Of a stretch of 64,000 bases of DNA, positions 25,020-35,348 are shown one piece after another. Below the pieces are notes generated by a model. It searched no databases and was not told the origin of the DNA. It was given only the letters and a program-made list of their open reading frames with translations. Location of the stretch: contig CM038469.1 of NCBI GenBank assembly GCA_021464415.1, forward strand, positions 18,681,901 to 18,745,900, written 5' to 3'. A program made the translations under genes and the position numbers. Within the stretch, counting starts at the first letter, position 1. The number at the start of each line of letters is the position of its first letter. This DNA is from Lonicera japonica (taxonomy: Eukaryota; Streptophyta; Magnoliopsida; Dipsacales; Caprifoliaceae).

Positions 25020-25387
25020 CTGGTTTTTGAAGATGAAAAGACCTTTAGGCGAGGTATGTATATACTTACATCGCCTAAGAGGTAACATAAAGTGACGTAG
25101 GTATATACGTACGTCACCTAAACTACCCAGTCAAACCTTAGTTGACCATCATTTAAAAGTGTCGGTGGTCAAGGGTTTTAGGTGACATATGTTGTTTCAT
25201 TTGTCACCTTATTGTTTCGTAGACGATGTAGGTACGTACATCGCCTAATTACATTATAGGCGACCTACTATTATTCTATGTCGTTTAAGAAAAAATAAGG
25301 TGACATAATAGTTACTACGTGGCCTAAGTAATTCATATGCGACGTAATCAATTGACTATGTCGCTCAAACCCCCCACTGGTGTAGCG
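25020..25387. repeat. CACTA right terminal and subterminal repeat region
   Basis: At least six inverted pairs of the GGCGACGTA-type word, variously degenerated, end in the terminal CCCCCCACTGGTGTAGCG. They mirror the left end and are the expected sites for the element's own DNA-binding protein. Confidence 0.75.
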
Positions 25388-25390
25388 TAG

Positions 25391-27169
25391 TATTAACATG
25401 TCCCTTTCTAAAAAAATTATTAGTTTCGTCTCTGCAACCAAACACTACAATATATTTTCAAAGTGCTTGAAAATTTACAATTTATCATAAAATAATTGAA
25501 TTATCAAAGCCACCTTTATCTTGATAAGCTAAAATTCTCTCAACAAAAGTTACAAAACTGCAGATACCACCTTTACAAAATCTTTGTAAGCTCATTGCCA
25601 TTGACCATAGAAGTACCATTGACAATATTTCAAATTTCCAGTTGTTTTCTACTACTAATTTGCAGACTGCACGATGCGCAAACGATTTGTAAGTACATTC
25701 GTATTTTTGCTATTTGTTAATATATATAAAAGAATTTTTTATCACTATTAATTCCATAAAGATGCATGTACAAAAATTGAATGATATGTATATATTATGT
25801 TATGTAGTAAGGTGAATGTTCGAAATGTGGGAATTGAATTAATTAACGCAATTATCATAAACAATGTTCTGAATTAAAATGGTTAAAATGAGTAAAATAT
25901 CACACAATAAAAAGATAACTTATATTAAAAAATAGTAAAGCGTATAACGTGAAGCAATATATAGTCAATATTGTAAATTTTCGTGGGATGTTCTCCTTTT
26001 GTGACTCCTCTAGTCAGCCCTGCAAAATATATAAATCATTGTTATGTTGAACGTATCGAAAAATTATTTAGGACATAATATTTTCTTACAAAATACTAAA
26101 TCAAAATGTAACTAACAATAACAATAACAATAATAATAATTTGAAATTACTAATAATTTCAATTAGAGACAACGAAATCATTTATTTACATAATATATTG
26201 ATTTTAATAAAATTATTTTGTACAAATTCGTTAAAAATAAAAATTTTGATAAATCATTAGTGGTAAGTCTTGTGACTATTAAAAGAAGAATCAAATATTG
26301 AGTATGAAACTTCTAAAGTGGGAAAATAATCAAAGAGGAAAAGAAGTAGATATAACTAACCTTGAAAAAATAAACCATCAATGGAGTGGAAGAAAATAAT
26401 ATTTGATGAATACCTTGAACACTTAAAAAACATTCAAAAGGGAAAGAAATTATAAGGATACAATTGGAAGGAAAAATCAAAACTAAATTATTTAACATAG
26501 ATTGAAATAAAATATTACCTTGAGGAGCTTTTGATCTTAAAAATGATATGCAGCAAATTAGGATTATGAGGAACCATTTTTATATGGTTACTGGAATGAA
26601 TGTTATTAAATACTAGTCAATAATTACTTTAATGGTGATTTTAAGATGGTATAAGAGGGTTTTAATAGTGATTTAATATGATGGTGAAAAAAATTGTAAT
26701 GGTGATTTTAAGATAATGGTGGGAGAGAGAGTGAAAAAATGTAGAAGGTGATTGCATGGTGAGAAATTAGATAGAGCGGATTAAAATAGTATATTAAGTA
26801 TATTAGGTATATTATTTTAAATAGTAAATATTTTTGAAAATAGATATGTTAATTATAGTTATGAAATTGGATAGAGAGATGTTATAATTTTTCATTTTTG
26901 TATATTTGTATTTTTGAAATACAAAATTGTAAGATATTTTTTAAAGTGTATTACATTTTTTTGTTGAGATATGATTTGTGTATTAGAAAAAAAAATCATA
27001 AATCCATCTTTTTCAGCATACCCCATAATTAATATGTACATTTACATATTTGGAAAAAAAAAGAGAGAGACCAAATTAATAGATAAAGGAATATTACTCA
27101 TACCTATTCTAATAATTTTATGTTATTGACATGTGTGGTCTATTTGATCATGAAAATAAAAAATAAGAG

Positions 27170-27205
<36 letters not shown>

Positions 27206-28644
27206 GAATGACTTTAATTTACTCAATAATTAGTTATCATATTAGTCAATAATTAGTCATTGTATTAAAAAAAAGGGAAAATAAAATTAAGTTAAGATAA
27301 GTAACGAATGCAACAATGATGAGCAATTAAGTAGCAATTAATTACTCATTATATTAGTCAATAATTAGTGATATTAAAAAACAAGGAAATGAAATTAAGT
27401 TAAGTAAGTGATGACTGAAAAAAAAAAACATACACGAAATGTAAAAAGGAATATTATTTATACCTATTCTAACAATTTTATGTTATTGGCATGTGTGATC
27501 CATTTGATCTTGGGTATTAAAAAACAAGAGGTTGTTGTTGCCGTTTACTTCGTTCCAAATTAGTCTTCATATTAGTCATTATATTAAAAAGAAAGGGAAA
27601 ATAAGATTAAGTTAATGTAAGTAACGCATGCTATAACGATGAGCAATTAAGGTGGAAATAATTTAAATTCACTTTTTTTTAAAAAATAAAAGAAAAGAAA
27701 AGAAAAATTAAATAAAGTAATAAATATTGCCACATGTGAAGCTCTTATCCAAAGAGAGCATTTTACTTATAATATATATATATATATATATTAGATTAGA
27801 TGTGCACCTATGCATGACGAATTTTAGAATTTTAAATTTAAGGGTTAAAAAAAAAAGAGTAAACATTTCAAAAATTTGCGTGAAACAAGATGAAAATTTC
27901 TGCATGTGATTTTCCAAAATGACCCAATAATGTTATATTATTATTAGTAGCATAGTCAAGAATTTCGGTTGGTGGATGCTTAATTACTAGGAAGAAAACG
28001 ATGTTTAAAATATATTTGCCTCTAAATAAGGGCAGAGTATTTTTATTTTTATTTTTTAAATGAGTACTTTAAAAGAAAAAAAAATGGTAGTTAAAAGAGA
28101 CAAACTGGTATAAATTTTTAAAGGGAAATTTAGTGCTAATATTTTTTAAAGTACTTTTTTTTAAATAACAAATATAATTAAAAAATTATAATAAGTTGCC
28201 TAATGTAAATTAGGAAACATAAATTTCCTAACAATAGTTTCTCAATGACATGAAAATGGACACAATTGGATTTAGGCTATCAAATTAGGAAATATTAAGA
28301 AGGGTAGTATAATATCCCTCCTTTTTTGAATCTGTAAGATTTAGTCTACAATGAGATTGAGTTTAGGCATTGGTCCTCCTTATTATAATTAAGAGCCAAT
28401 TCACATAGACAGATAATTTATAGGACTGAAATACCCTACTCAATCATTTTAATAAATCTTGTAATTAAACTAAATGTAATTATGGAAAGCAGTTGACTTT
28501 TATTACATTAACATTAATTTTGACGTTATGGAATGCTGCTTGATTGTTTATGAAATACTTTTTTTTGGGGGTAACGTAACAAATTTTTTATTCAAATTAT
28601 GTATTATTAAAATTATATATGTATATGGTGGCATCTCTTTCAGG
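25391..28644. other. AT-rich intergenic stretch with tandem duplication and microsatellites
   Basis: No protein family recognised on either strand. It contains a tandem pair with a 360-bp period (27088-27447 and 27448-27660; both start GGAATATTA), a (TTA)n run at 27173-27203, an (AT)n run at about 27770-27791, and many homopolymer A/T tracts. It could be host intergenic DNA or old repeats. Confidence 0.5.
27088..27660. repeat. Imperfect tandem duplication, 360-bp period
   Basis: The phrase ATACCTATTCTAA...TTTTATGTTATTG with its following 200 bases occurs twice. Copy 1 carries a (TTA)n microsatellite where copy 2 has GTTGTTGTTGCC. Confidence 0.75.
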
Positions 28645-28667
28645 AGTTAATACGAAGCAATTGAATT

Positions 28668-29707
28668 GGGAAAAATGCAAAATAAACCTTGAAGTTTAGG
28701 GTCCTTTGCAAATTAAACCTCGATGTTTCAATTTTAGCAAGATGAACCTTAAAGTATAATTATAGCTTCAATTCAAACCCTCCGTCCAAATCCGTTTGAA
28801 ATATTGGAAGGGGTGCTGACCTGGATTTATTGATATTTTTTTGTTACTTTCTAACGTGGATAATGGATGAATATAAACAAGAAATAGATGCCAAAGCACT
28901 AAAACAAGAGCACTACATACATTTCTATTCATAATAAAAGGCCAAAAACACTACTTCCACCATTACAAAACAAAACCCCACTGTTTCAACAAACTAACAA
29001 TTCCACATACTATTTACTGAACAAGAAAACAATGATGACCCATGATCTAGCAAAAACTGCAGCTTTTTCTCTCTTCCTTTTTAGCCTATGAACCTCGATT
29101 TCTCACTTGTTGGCTCTACCAATTAAACCAAAAATTATTTGTCCCGCTAGGTCAGATATAGGAGGATCAACCCACATAATAATCTACAGCTGCCAATACT
29201 CTGCATTTAAAAAGGAATAAAAGATTATAAAGAAAGAAGAGCATGAAGAACTGTTATCACTATTTAGAAATAATTATTTACCCCAAATTGTTTGCATCCT
29301 CCGAAGCTTCTTCCCGGATTTGCAGCCGCCCATGACCTTCGAACCACAGCGTTGAGACCACAAGAGCATGTTCCCGTATCTATGGAATCGGGGTTCTTTG
29401 GTCTCCAACTCACTTCTTATGTTTTATGGAATTAGGGTTAAAAAGGAATTTTGAGATTTTATTGGGGAGATCGATGCAAATGGGATGATTTTCGCGCCAT
29501 TTTTACGATCCACTCATCATTGGAGTCCAACTCATCATGTATGTTGGCAGTCCATGCAACATTCCGTCCAATAGTTCAAATAGATTTGGATGGAAGGTTT
29601 GAATTGAAGTCATAATTGTACTTCATGGTTCGTCTTGCCAAAATTGAAATATCGAGGTTTAACTTGCAAAGGACCCCAAACTTTAGGGTTTTTCTTGCAT
29701 TTTTCCC
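28668..29707 (-). mobile_element. Second MULE (1040 bp) with about 140-bp TIRs, carrying a GRF zinc-finger gene piece
   Basis: Both ends begin GGGAAAAATGCAA and stay alignable for about 140 bases as inverted repeats. A perfect 9-bp TSD, AATTGAATT, is present at 28659-28667 and 29708-29716. Long TIRs plus a 9-bp TSD identify a Mutator-type element. It has landed 14 bases inside the left end of the larger MULE. There is no transposase; the interior carries a fragment of a GRF zinc-finger gene on the minus strand. Confidence 0.9.
29050..29395 (-). pseudogene. GRF-type zinc-finger gene fragment captured in a MULE
   Basis: On the minus strand, 29376-29285 reads GTCSCGLNAVVRR, then NPGRSFGGCKQF, the conserved core of the GRF zinc finger (CxCG ... 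NPGR.F..C). A splice donor (GGGG/GTAAATAA) follows, and after an AT-rich intron of about 75 bases a second exon-like block reads MWVDPPISD and then a Lys/Arg/Glu-rich stretch. GRF fingers are small nucleic-acid-binding modules, and such short proteins are common in plant genomes. An in-frame stop lies upstream without an ATG, and stops occur in exon 2, so it is probably not functional. It could be cargo or the family's usual passenger gene. Confidence 0.65.
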
Positions 29708-29869
29708 AATTGAATTTAAGGGCATATTTTAATAATAAATAATTACCAAGGTCTATTATAAATTAGTATTGTAAATTAAAGATACAACAGAAAAAAGACA
29801 TTATATTCCTTCTTTATTTAACTAATAACACAATAACCATAAATATAACATCTCACGTCTCCAAAAAAA

Positions 29870-30376
29870 AATTAGCACCAATCCCGATTAAAACAATTCG
29901 AAAATCTACAATGGTTGATCATTAACACCAATTCTCTAGAACATATTAACTACTTATAAGGTGCTAAAACATATTTAACACTATCTTTGTCTAAAGTAAC
30001 TAATCACATGGTGCAAAAATAGTTTTAGCACAAGTTGTCCAACACTAGAATGGTGTTAAAAAAGTTTTAGAACCACATATGAACACATATAACTAAACAG
30101 AAAGTGCTAAACAGTTTTAGCACCCCATCCAATTCTACATGTCAGGTGCTAAAACATATTTATTACTATTTTTGTCCAAAGTAACTAATCACATGGTGCT
30201 AAAACAGTTCTAGCACTAATTGTCCAACACTAGAATGGTGCTAAAAAGGTTTTAACACCACAGGTAAATACATATAATTAACCTGAAGGTGCTAAACAAT
30301 TTTAGCACCCATACAATTCTACACATCAATGTGCTAAAACAGATTTAGCACCATTTTCGTCCAAAGTATCTAATCA
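29870..30376. repeat. Degenerate GGTGCTAAAA palindrome array, left part
   Basis: Several units pair GGTGCTAAAACAG with its inverse TTTTAGCACC, spaced by phrases such as ATTGTCCAACACTAGAATGG and CTAATCACATGG. The array resumes at 31191 after the solo LTR. It is the diverged counterpart of the much cleaner array at 60850-61380. Confidence 0.8.
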
Positions 30377-30381
30377 CATGG

Positions 30382-31190
30382 TGTTGGAGCATTTTTGTAT
30401 TTGAGAAAAAACCAAGACAAGGAGTTTGAAGTTTTCCTAAGTCCCACATAGGAGAAAGAAAAAACATTTGATGGGTTTTTATAAGGGAGTTTTTGGTTAA
30501 GGGCTTGAGCCATTTGGGTATTAGAATTTTGTGCTATTGGGTGAGAACTTGGATGAATGTGGTTCACCACACGCGCGCGCCGACCGGGCCGGGCCGGGCT
30601 CGGGCTTTGGGCTTTGGGCTTGTCTTGTGTAATGTATAAATTTTTTATACAAAATAGTTTTAGAAAATTTTATTTGATAAATAAATTTTATTTCGAAATT
30701 TATTTTTTAAATTTCAAAAGTGGTCAAACCATTTTTAAAATGGCTCCCAATTTCTCTCCTCTTCTCCGTGAAACCGAAACGGATATTTTATTATCCTACC
30801 GTTTTAAGTTTTTCTTTAATTAAGAAAAAACGGAAAAAATTCTCAAACGCTTATCTTCTTCAACAACACCAAAAACGGAAAAAAAGAACCCTAAAAAAAT
30901 TTCAACCCTCCGGCAGGAATTTTTTTTGCCTTCGACGGTAAAAGATTTACCAATTCCGAGCATATATTTGAGAGTATTTGTCGAACGATCAATGGTAATG
31001 CACGTCGATTGTACAGGAGAGTATCTGGGTTGTTTTATCCTAGGGACGGCATGGTAAGAACAGAACTGCTAGCACAATTCCGGGCAGAGCCGCGAAACGT
31101 CTTAAAGAGAACGACCTAGTTCGCGACTCAACCCAGTGTACTCTCTCTCTCTTTATTTAATTTTCGTTTCTGCAGTTTATATTTTCAACA
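30382..31190 (+). mobile_element. Copia-like solo LTR (809 bp)
   Basis: Starts TGTTGGAGCATTTTTG, ends TATTTTCAACA, and is flanked by the perfect 5-bp TSD CATGG at 30377-30381 and 31191-31195. A TATA-like TTTTTATAAGG lies at about 30474. A GC-rich tract (30573-30620) with CGGGC repeats stands out from its AT-rich surroundings. The CCTAAGTCCCACATAGGAG phrase and the CTCTCTCTTTATTT end are typical of plant copia LTRs. No internal region remains. Confidence 0.88.
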
Positions 31191-31610
31191 CATGGTGCTA
31201 AAACAGCTTTAGGACCAATGGTCCAACATTAGAATTGTGCTAAAAAAGTTTTAGCACTACATGTGAACACATAAAACAAAACTGAAGGTGCTAAACAATT
31301 TTAGCACCCCATCCAATTGTACACATCAAGGTGTTAAAACACAATTTTTGTCTAAAATAACTAATCACATGGTGCTAAAATAGTTTTAGTACCAATTGTC
31401 TAACACTAGAATGGTGTTAAAAAGGTTTTAACACCACAGGTGAACACATATAAGTAAATTGAATGTGCTAAACAGTTTTAGCACCTCATTTAATTCTACT
31501 CATCAAAGTGCTAAAACATATTTAGCACAATTTTTGTCAAAAGTAACTAATCACATGGTGCTAGAACAGTTTTAGCACAAATTGTCTAACACCAGAGTGG
31601 TGCCATATCT
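31191..31610. repeat. Degenerate GGTGCTAAAA palindrome array, right part
   Basis: Continuation of the array at 29870-30376 with the same unit and spacer phrases. Confidence 0.8.
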
Positions 31611-31639
31611 TTGATTTTGGATTCATCAAAAAAAGAAAA

Positions 31640-31850
31640 AAAGAAAAAAAAAGAGTTGCGATCAAATTTTGTTTTTTAAATCCTGCTGGGTTGTCGAAAT
31701 TTTCTGATTTTGATAGCAAAACGGCTTTTGATTATCTTGATTTTTCGCATGATTGTTGTAACTTTGACTTCCGAAGAACATATCGAAAAATCAGCCCAAT
31801 CCAACGGTTCGATCAAAAGTTATATATGTTTTACGATTGCACCTGCAGAA
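31640..31850 (-). repeat. Fragment resembling the end of the copia-like solo LTR at 15738-17205
   Basis: On the minus strand it reads AACTTTTGATCGAACCGTTGG and then GGGCTGATTTTTCGATATGT, closely matching 16890-16940. Similarity continues for about 200 bases. It lies between the palindrome array and a gene-like fragment inside the MULE, without clear own boundaries. Confidence 0.6.
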
Positions 31851-31885
31851 AAAAAAAGAAAAAAAAGAGAAGAAGATGAGAACGG

Positions 31886-31985
31886 CGCTCCGTTCAGCGA
31901 TACGATCGAAGAGTTGGGTGGTGGAAGATGTGAGATCGTTGGTGAGGAGGTCGGAGAAAGAGGTGGTGGACATATTTAGCACCAA
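31886..31985 (-). pseudogene. Short gene-like fragment in the MULE, possibly from a group I WRKY gene
   Basis: The minus-strand frame reads MSTTSFSDLLTNDLTSS and then FDRIAERS. The two words TSFSDLL and DRIAER together recall the N-terminus of some WRKY33-like group I transcription factors, upstream of their phosphorylation cluster. No WRKY domain is present and similarity ends after about 33 codons. The preceding 100 bases are a CT-rich leader. The assignment rests on short words only; it could be another gene. Confidence 0.3.
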
Positions 31986-32254
31986 TAGAGTTCAAATTGG
32001 TATAATACAACTGATTAGGAGTTGAGAGAGAGAGATGGGAGTTAGCGAGTGAGAGAGAGGGGCACTGTTTAGGGTATTTTTGTCCATCAACATTTACCAT
32101 TTTCCTTAAAATAAGTTAATATTATGAAAAATGTCCTTATTGTAAAACAAAATTATGAAATTAGTACTACTTCCCTTTATTAAACATGATTCTGTCCTTA
32201 GAGTTCTAAAATATTATGGAGTGAGATCCTACAACCCATTATCTCAGTTAATAT

Positions 32255-32344
32255 ATATGTTTTACATTTTATACATATCTGTTTACATTAACATTAATTT
32301 TGACATCATGGAAAGTTGGTTGATAGATTGTTTATTTGAAAATC

Positions 32345-32384
<40 letters not shown>

Positions 32385-32941
32385 TTATGGCAATGTCACA
32401 GTTTTTTTTATTCAAATTATATATTATTAATGTATATGGTATCATCTCTTTCAAGACTTAATATATTTGTTTTACATTTAATATATATATATATATGTTT
32501 ACAATCAAATTAGAAATTCATATAATATATTATAAAAATTACTTATGTAAGTGTTGTCATCTCTTTTGATGCTTAATTAATTTGTATTACATTTAATATA
32601 TATATGTTTACATTCCAAGTACAATTAATTTAAAACGAATAACGTATATTTGTGATTTTACATGTTCGAGAAGTTAGCATTAAGCTATGAAATTTAGATT
32701 CAAACTATTTATACATTATTGTATTTAATAATAACAACGTATGTTATATGAATGCAGTAGTAATTGTATATTAAATTTAGATCCTAAATTTGTTTTTAAT
32801 TTTTTATGATTTGTAGACGAACTGGTATAAGTGAGTTGTAAGGGTTTTTAATGATTCCGAATGTAATTGTATATGAACCAGACAATGCAAATAACATAAT
32901 TCAACATTTTGATAATACCAGTGGTAATATGATAATAAACC
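32255..32941. other. AT-rich DNA between elements
   Basis: Contains a long (AT)n run at 32349-32380 and the second and third copies of the flanking tandem unit. No gene seen. Confidence 0.5.
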
Positions 32942-33018
32942 TAGAAGAAATAAAAAACATTGAATGAATCATAATTAACTGATATAAAGTTCAAATATGC
33001 ATGCACCTTCTATGTAAC

Positions 33019-34495
33019 TGATAAGTGCCCAAAATTTTTATTTAAACCCGCAAATAACATTTTGTTAGTATATAATTAATGCTTAAATTATGGAGGAATA
33101 ATATTTATTTTGTCTTTTTTGTAAGAAAGAAGTAAATTATGATAAAAAGTCTAAAAATGTGGAAGAAGTCAATTAAAGATCAGAAAGAAGATAAAGAAGA
33201 AAGAATATTCCAATTCAATATTATCTCCTGATTCGAATACAACTCCTTATTCTCTCTATCTCTTAATTAGAATCCTAATTGAACTTATAGTTGTTATTTC
33301 TTCTACAATTATAGTTTCCTAAACCTTTTAAATTTCTATCTCTTATTCCTATATATAGATCCATTCTCTACACCTAAAATGATAGAAAAAATAGATAAAG
33401 ATATATAGTTAGATTATAGATATTATTAGAGAGTTCTAGAGAGAGAAAATCCTCCATATACTAGTTGCCGTGCAGCTGATGTATTGAATGTGAAGAAGTT
33501 GACAGCGTAAAGCAGTGCAGTACACGCTAGTTCGAGTATCATAAATAGGGACGCTTTCTAGTTTTCTTTCTAATTTTTTTATAGTTTGTATTCGAATATT
33601 TTAATTTTAATTTTAATGATGAATTATTATTTTATTTTAATGTATTCTTTATTTAATATACTTGACAAAATTCTCACCCAAAGGGGAGGGATGAAACCGC
33701 CATGGATGCTAGTTCGAGTATCATAAATAAGGACACTTTCTAGTTCTCTTTCTAATTTTTTATATTTTATATTCGAATATTTTAATTTTAATTTTAATTT
33801 TAATGATTAATTATTATTTTATTTTAATGTATTATTTATTTAATATGCTTGGCTAAATTTTCTCCCAAAGGGGAGGGATGAAACCGCCATGGATGCAATG
33901 GGCTTAATTTAATTCTAATTGATTTTTAATTGTTCCTCCCAAATTAAAATAAATATAGAAATTACCATTGTTATAATGTGTGTTTTCATTCTAGTACTCT
34001 AATTGTTTTTAAAATAAGGGAAGGATATTTTGTGATCACCACTTTGGGGATACAGATGATGCCTATTTTTATTTACGTTAGTTTTAAAGAAAGAATGATG
34101 GTGATTTTGAATTTATTTATATAGTAGGGATGAATATTAAAAATATAATTAGATACTTTTTATTTATGTCCATGGTGGTGGATTCTCTTTCCTTGGGATT
34201 TTGCATTATTGATTATCTACTTTCTTTAATTTAATTAGTTTAGTTTAATTAGTTAGTTTAGTTTCTTAGTTTAAATAGTTTCAAAAATCAAAATTTAAAA
34301 ACTGTTTTAATCTAGGTTCCTAAAATATTGGATTTCGACAAACTTTTCTACTTTTAAGGTATTAACTTGGATTTGGATTAACTCCTACTTATTCGCCATA
34401 CTAATTTAATTATTTTACATAAAAGTAAGATTTTATTGCATTTAAGCGCCGAATTAAGCAACGACAAATTAATTATAAATTTTTTTCTTAAATCA
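33019..34495 (+). repeat. 5' LTR of the outer Athila-like element (1477 bp)
   Basis: Runs from TGATAAGTGCCC to CTTAAATCA. It is about 200 bases longer than the 3' LTR, mainly because of a 182-bp tandem duplication at 33526-33890 that includes ATGAAACCGCCATGGATG. A TATA-like CCTATATATAG lies at about 33350. Confidence 0.9.
33526..33890. repeat. 182-bp tandem duplication within the 5' LTR
   Basis: GCTAGTTCGAGTATCATAAATA and the following stretch occur at 33526 and 33708; the 3' LTR has one copy. The duplication therefore happened after insertion or in only one LTR. Confidence 0.85.
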
Positions 34496-34496
34496 T

Positions 34497-34514
34497 TGGC
34501 GCCGTTGCCAGGGA
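34497..34514 (+). promoter_or_regulatory. Primer-binding site (tRNA-Asp type)
   Basis: TGGCGCCGTTGCCAGGGA lies two bases after the 5' LTR. It is complementary to the 3' end of plant tRNA-Asp except one base, and is typical of the Athila lineage. Confidence 0.85.
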
Positions 34515-34559
34515 CAATAAATCACAACAACCTGAGAAGAAAGAAAATGAGAATGAAGA

Positions 34560-35343
34560 AACTAGAACCAATTTATTTATACTAATAAAAATGATCAAGT
34601 TTTAGGTCCTAAGATTGACGGTATCCTAAAAAAAATGATTCCACATGTTCTTTTTCCATCTAGATTAGTCAACAATAAAAAGGATTCTCAATATAATGAA
34701 ATTTTGTATGTTTTTCAAAATCTTAAAATCAATATCTCATTTCTCACTGCTATAAAGCAAATTCCTTCTTATGCTAAATCTATTAAAGATTTAGTCAAAC
34801 GAAAAACTAGTGTTCCCAAAGAAGCATTTATAGCTTAGCACTGCACTTCGTTCTTATAAAACAAAGCTGTGATTAACCATAAAGATCCTGATAGTCCAAC
34901 TGTCAATTGTAAGATAGGAGAAAATTTTGTGGAACAAGCTTTATTAGATTTAGGAGCCAATGTGAACCTACTTTCATATTCTGTTTATCAACAATTAGGG
35001 TTAGGTGATTTGAAGAAAACTGACGTTAGGTTAAGTCTAGCAGACCGTTCTGTTAAAATTTCTAGGGGTATAATAGAAGATGTCATCGTAAAAGTAGCTG
35101 AATTTTATTATCCTGTCAATTTCATTGTCCTTGATACCCATCCCACCCAAGGCAAACATATTCCCATCATTTTAGGTCGACCTTTTTTAGCCACAATTAA
35201 TGCACTAATAAATTAAAGAAATGGTAATATGACCTTAACATTTGGGAACATGAAGGTTGAAGTAAATATTTTTAGTCTTACTAAACAACCCGGTGATGTT
35301 GAGTATGTGGAAGAACTTTACTTTATAGAGTCATTATCTTCTG
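34560..35343 (+). pseudogene. Gag/protease remnant of the outer Athila-like element
   Basis: 34635-34838 encodes FQNLKINISFLTAIKQIPSY and then KDLVKRKTSVPKEAFIA, the conserved linker before the Athila protease. 34869-35216 encodes a retropepsin-like domain with ALLDLGANVNLLSYSVYQQL and HIPIILGRPFLATINALIN. The active-site triad is D-L-G rather than D-S/T-G, as is usual in this lineage. Stops separate the pieces. The reading continues up to the point where the inner Athila element was inserted and resumes at 47349. Confidence 0.8.
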
Positions 35344-35348
35344 AAACG

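Larger units (their letters stand above)
3000..25387 (-). mobile_element. CACTA (En/Spm) DNA transposon, decayed, with nested insertions
   Basis: The left end reads CACTAACTAAGGAGGGGG. The right end, read inwards on the other strand, begins CGCTACACCAGTGGGGGG, one base off the CACTA start. The two ends align without gaps at about 22 of 32 positions. The 3-bp TSD TAG is present at 2997-2999 and 25388-25390. Both ends carry subterminal repeats built on GGCGACGTAG and its inverse. Remnants of the two genes typical of plant CACTA elements lie inside in the same minus-strand order: TNP2 near the right end and a Transposase_24 gene near the left end. Broken reading frames and at least four insertions show it is no longer autonomous. 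Confidence 0.88.
28654..32245 (-). mobile_element. Mutator-like element (MULE) with palindrome arrays and two nested insertions
   Basis: The left end GAAGCAATTGAATTTAAGGG is interrupted after 14 bases by another MULE and resumes at 29717. The right end, on the other strand, begins GAGATAATGGGTTGTAGG. Flanks AGTTAATAC (28645-28653) and AGTTAATAT (32246-32254) form a 9-bp TSD matching 8 of 9, the size expected of Mutator. Both ends align over more than 100 bases with the element at 59902-61536, in opposite orientation. No MURA transposase is visible, so it is non-autonomous. The interior holds degenerate GGTGCTAAAA palindrome arrays, a copia-like solo LTR and a short gene-like fragment. Confidence 0.82.
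28495..32470. repeat. Tandemly repeated host unit split by the MULE insertion
   Basis: The phrase TTACATTAACATTAATTTTGAC and the following stretch through GGTATCATCTCTTTC occur at 28495-28653 and again at 32283-32470; a weaker third copy of its end is at about 32545-32620. The MULE at 28654-32245 sits inside the first copy, so the flanking DNA was a short tandem array before insertion. Confidence 0.7.
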
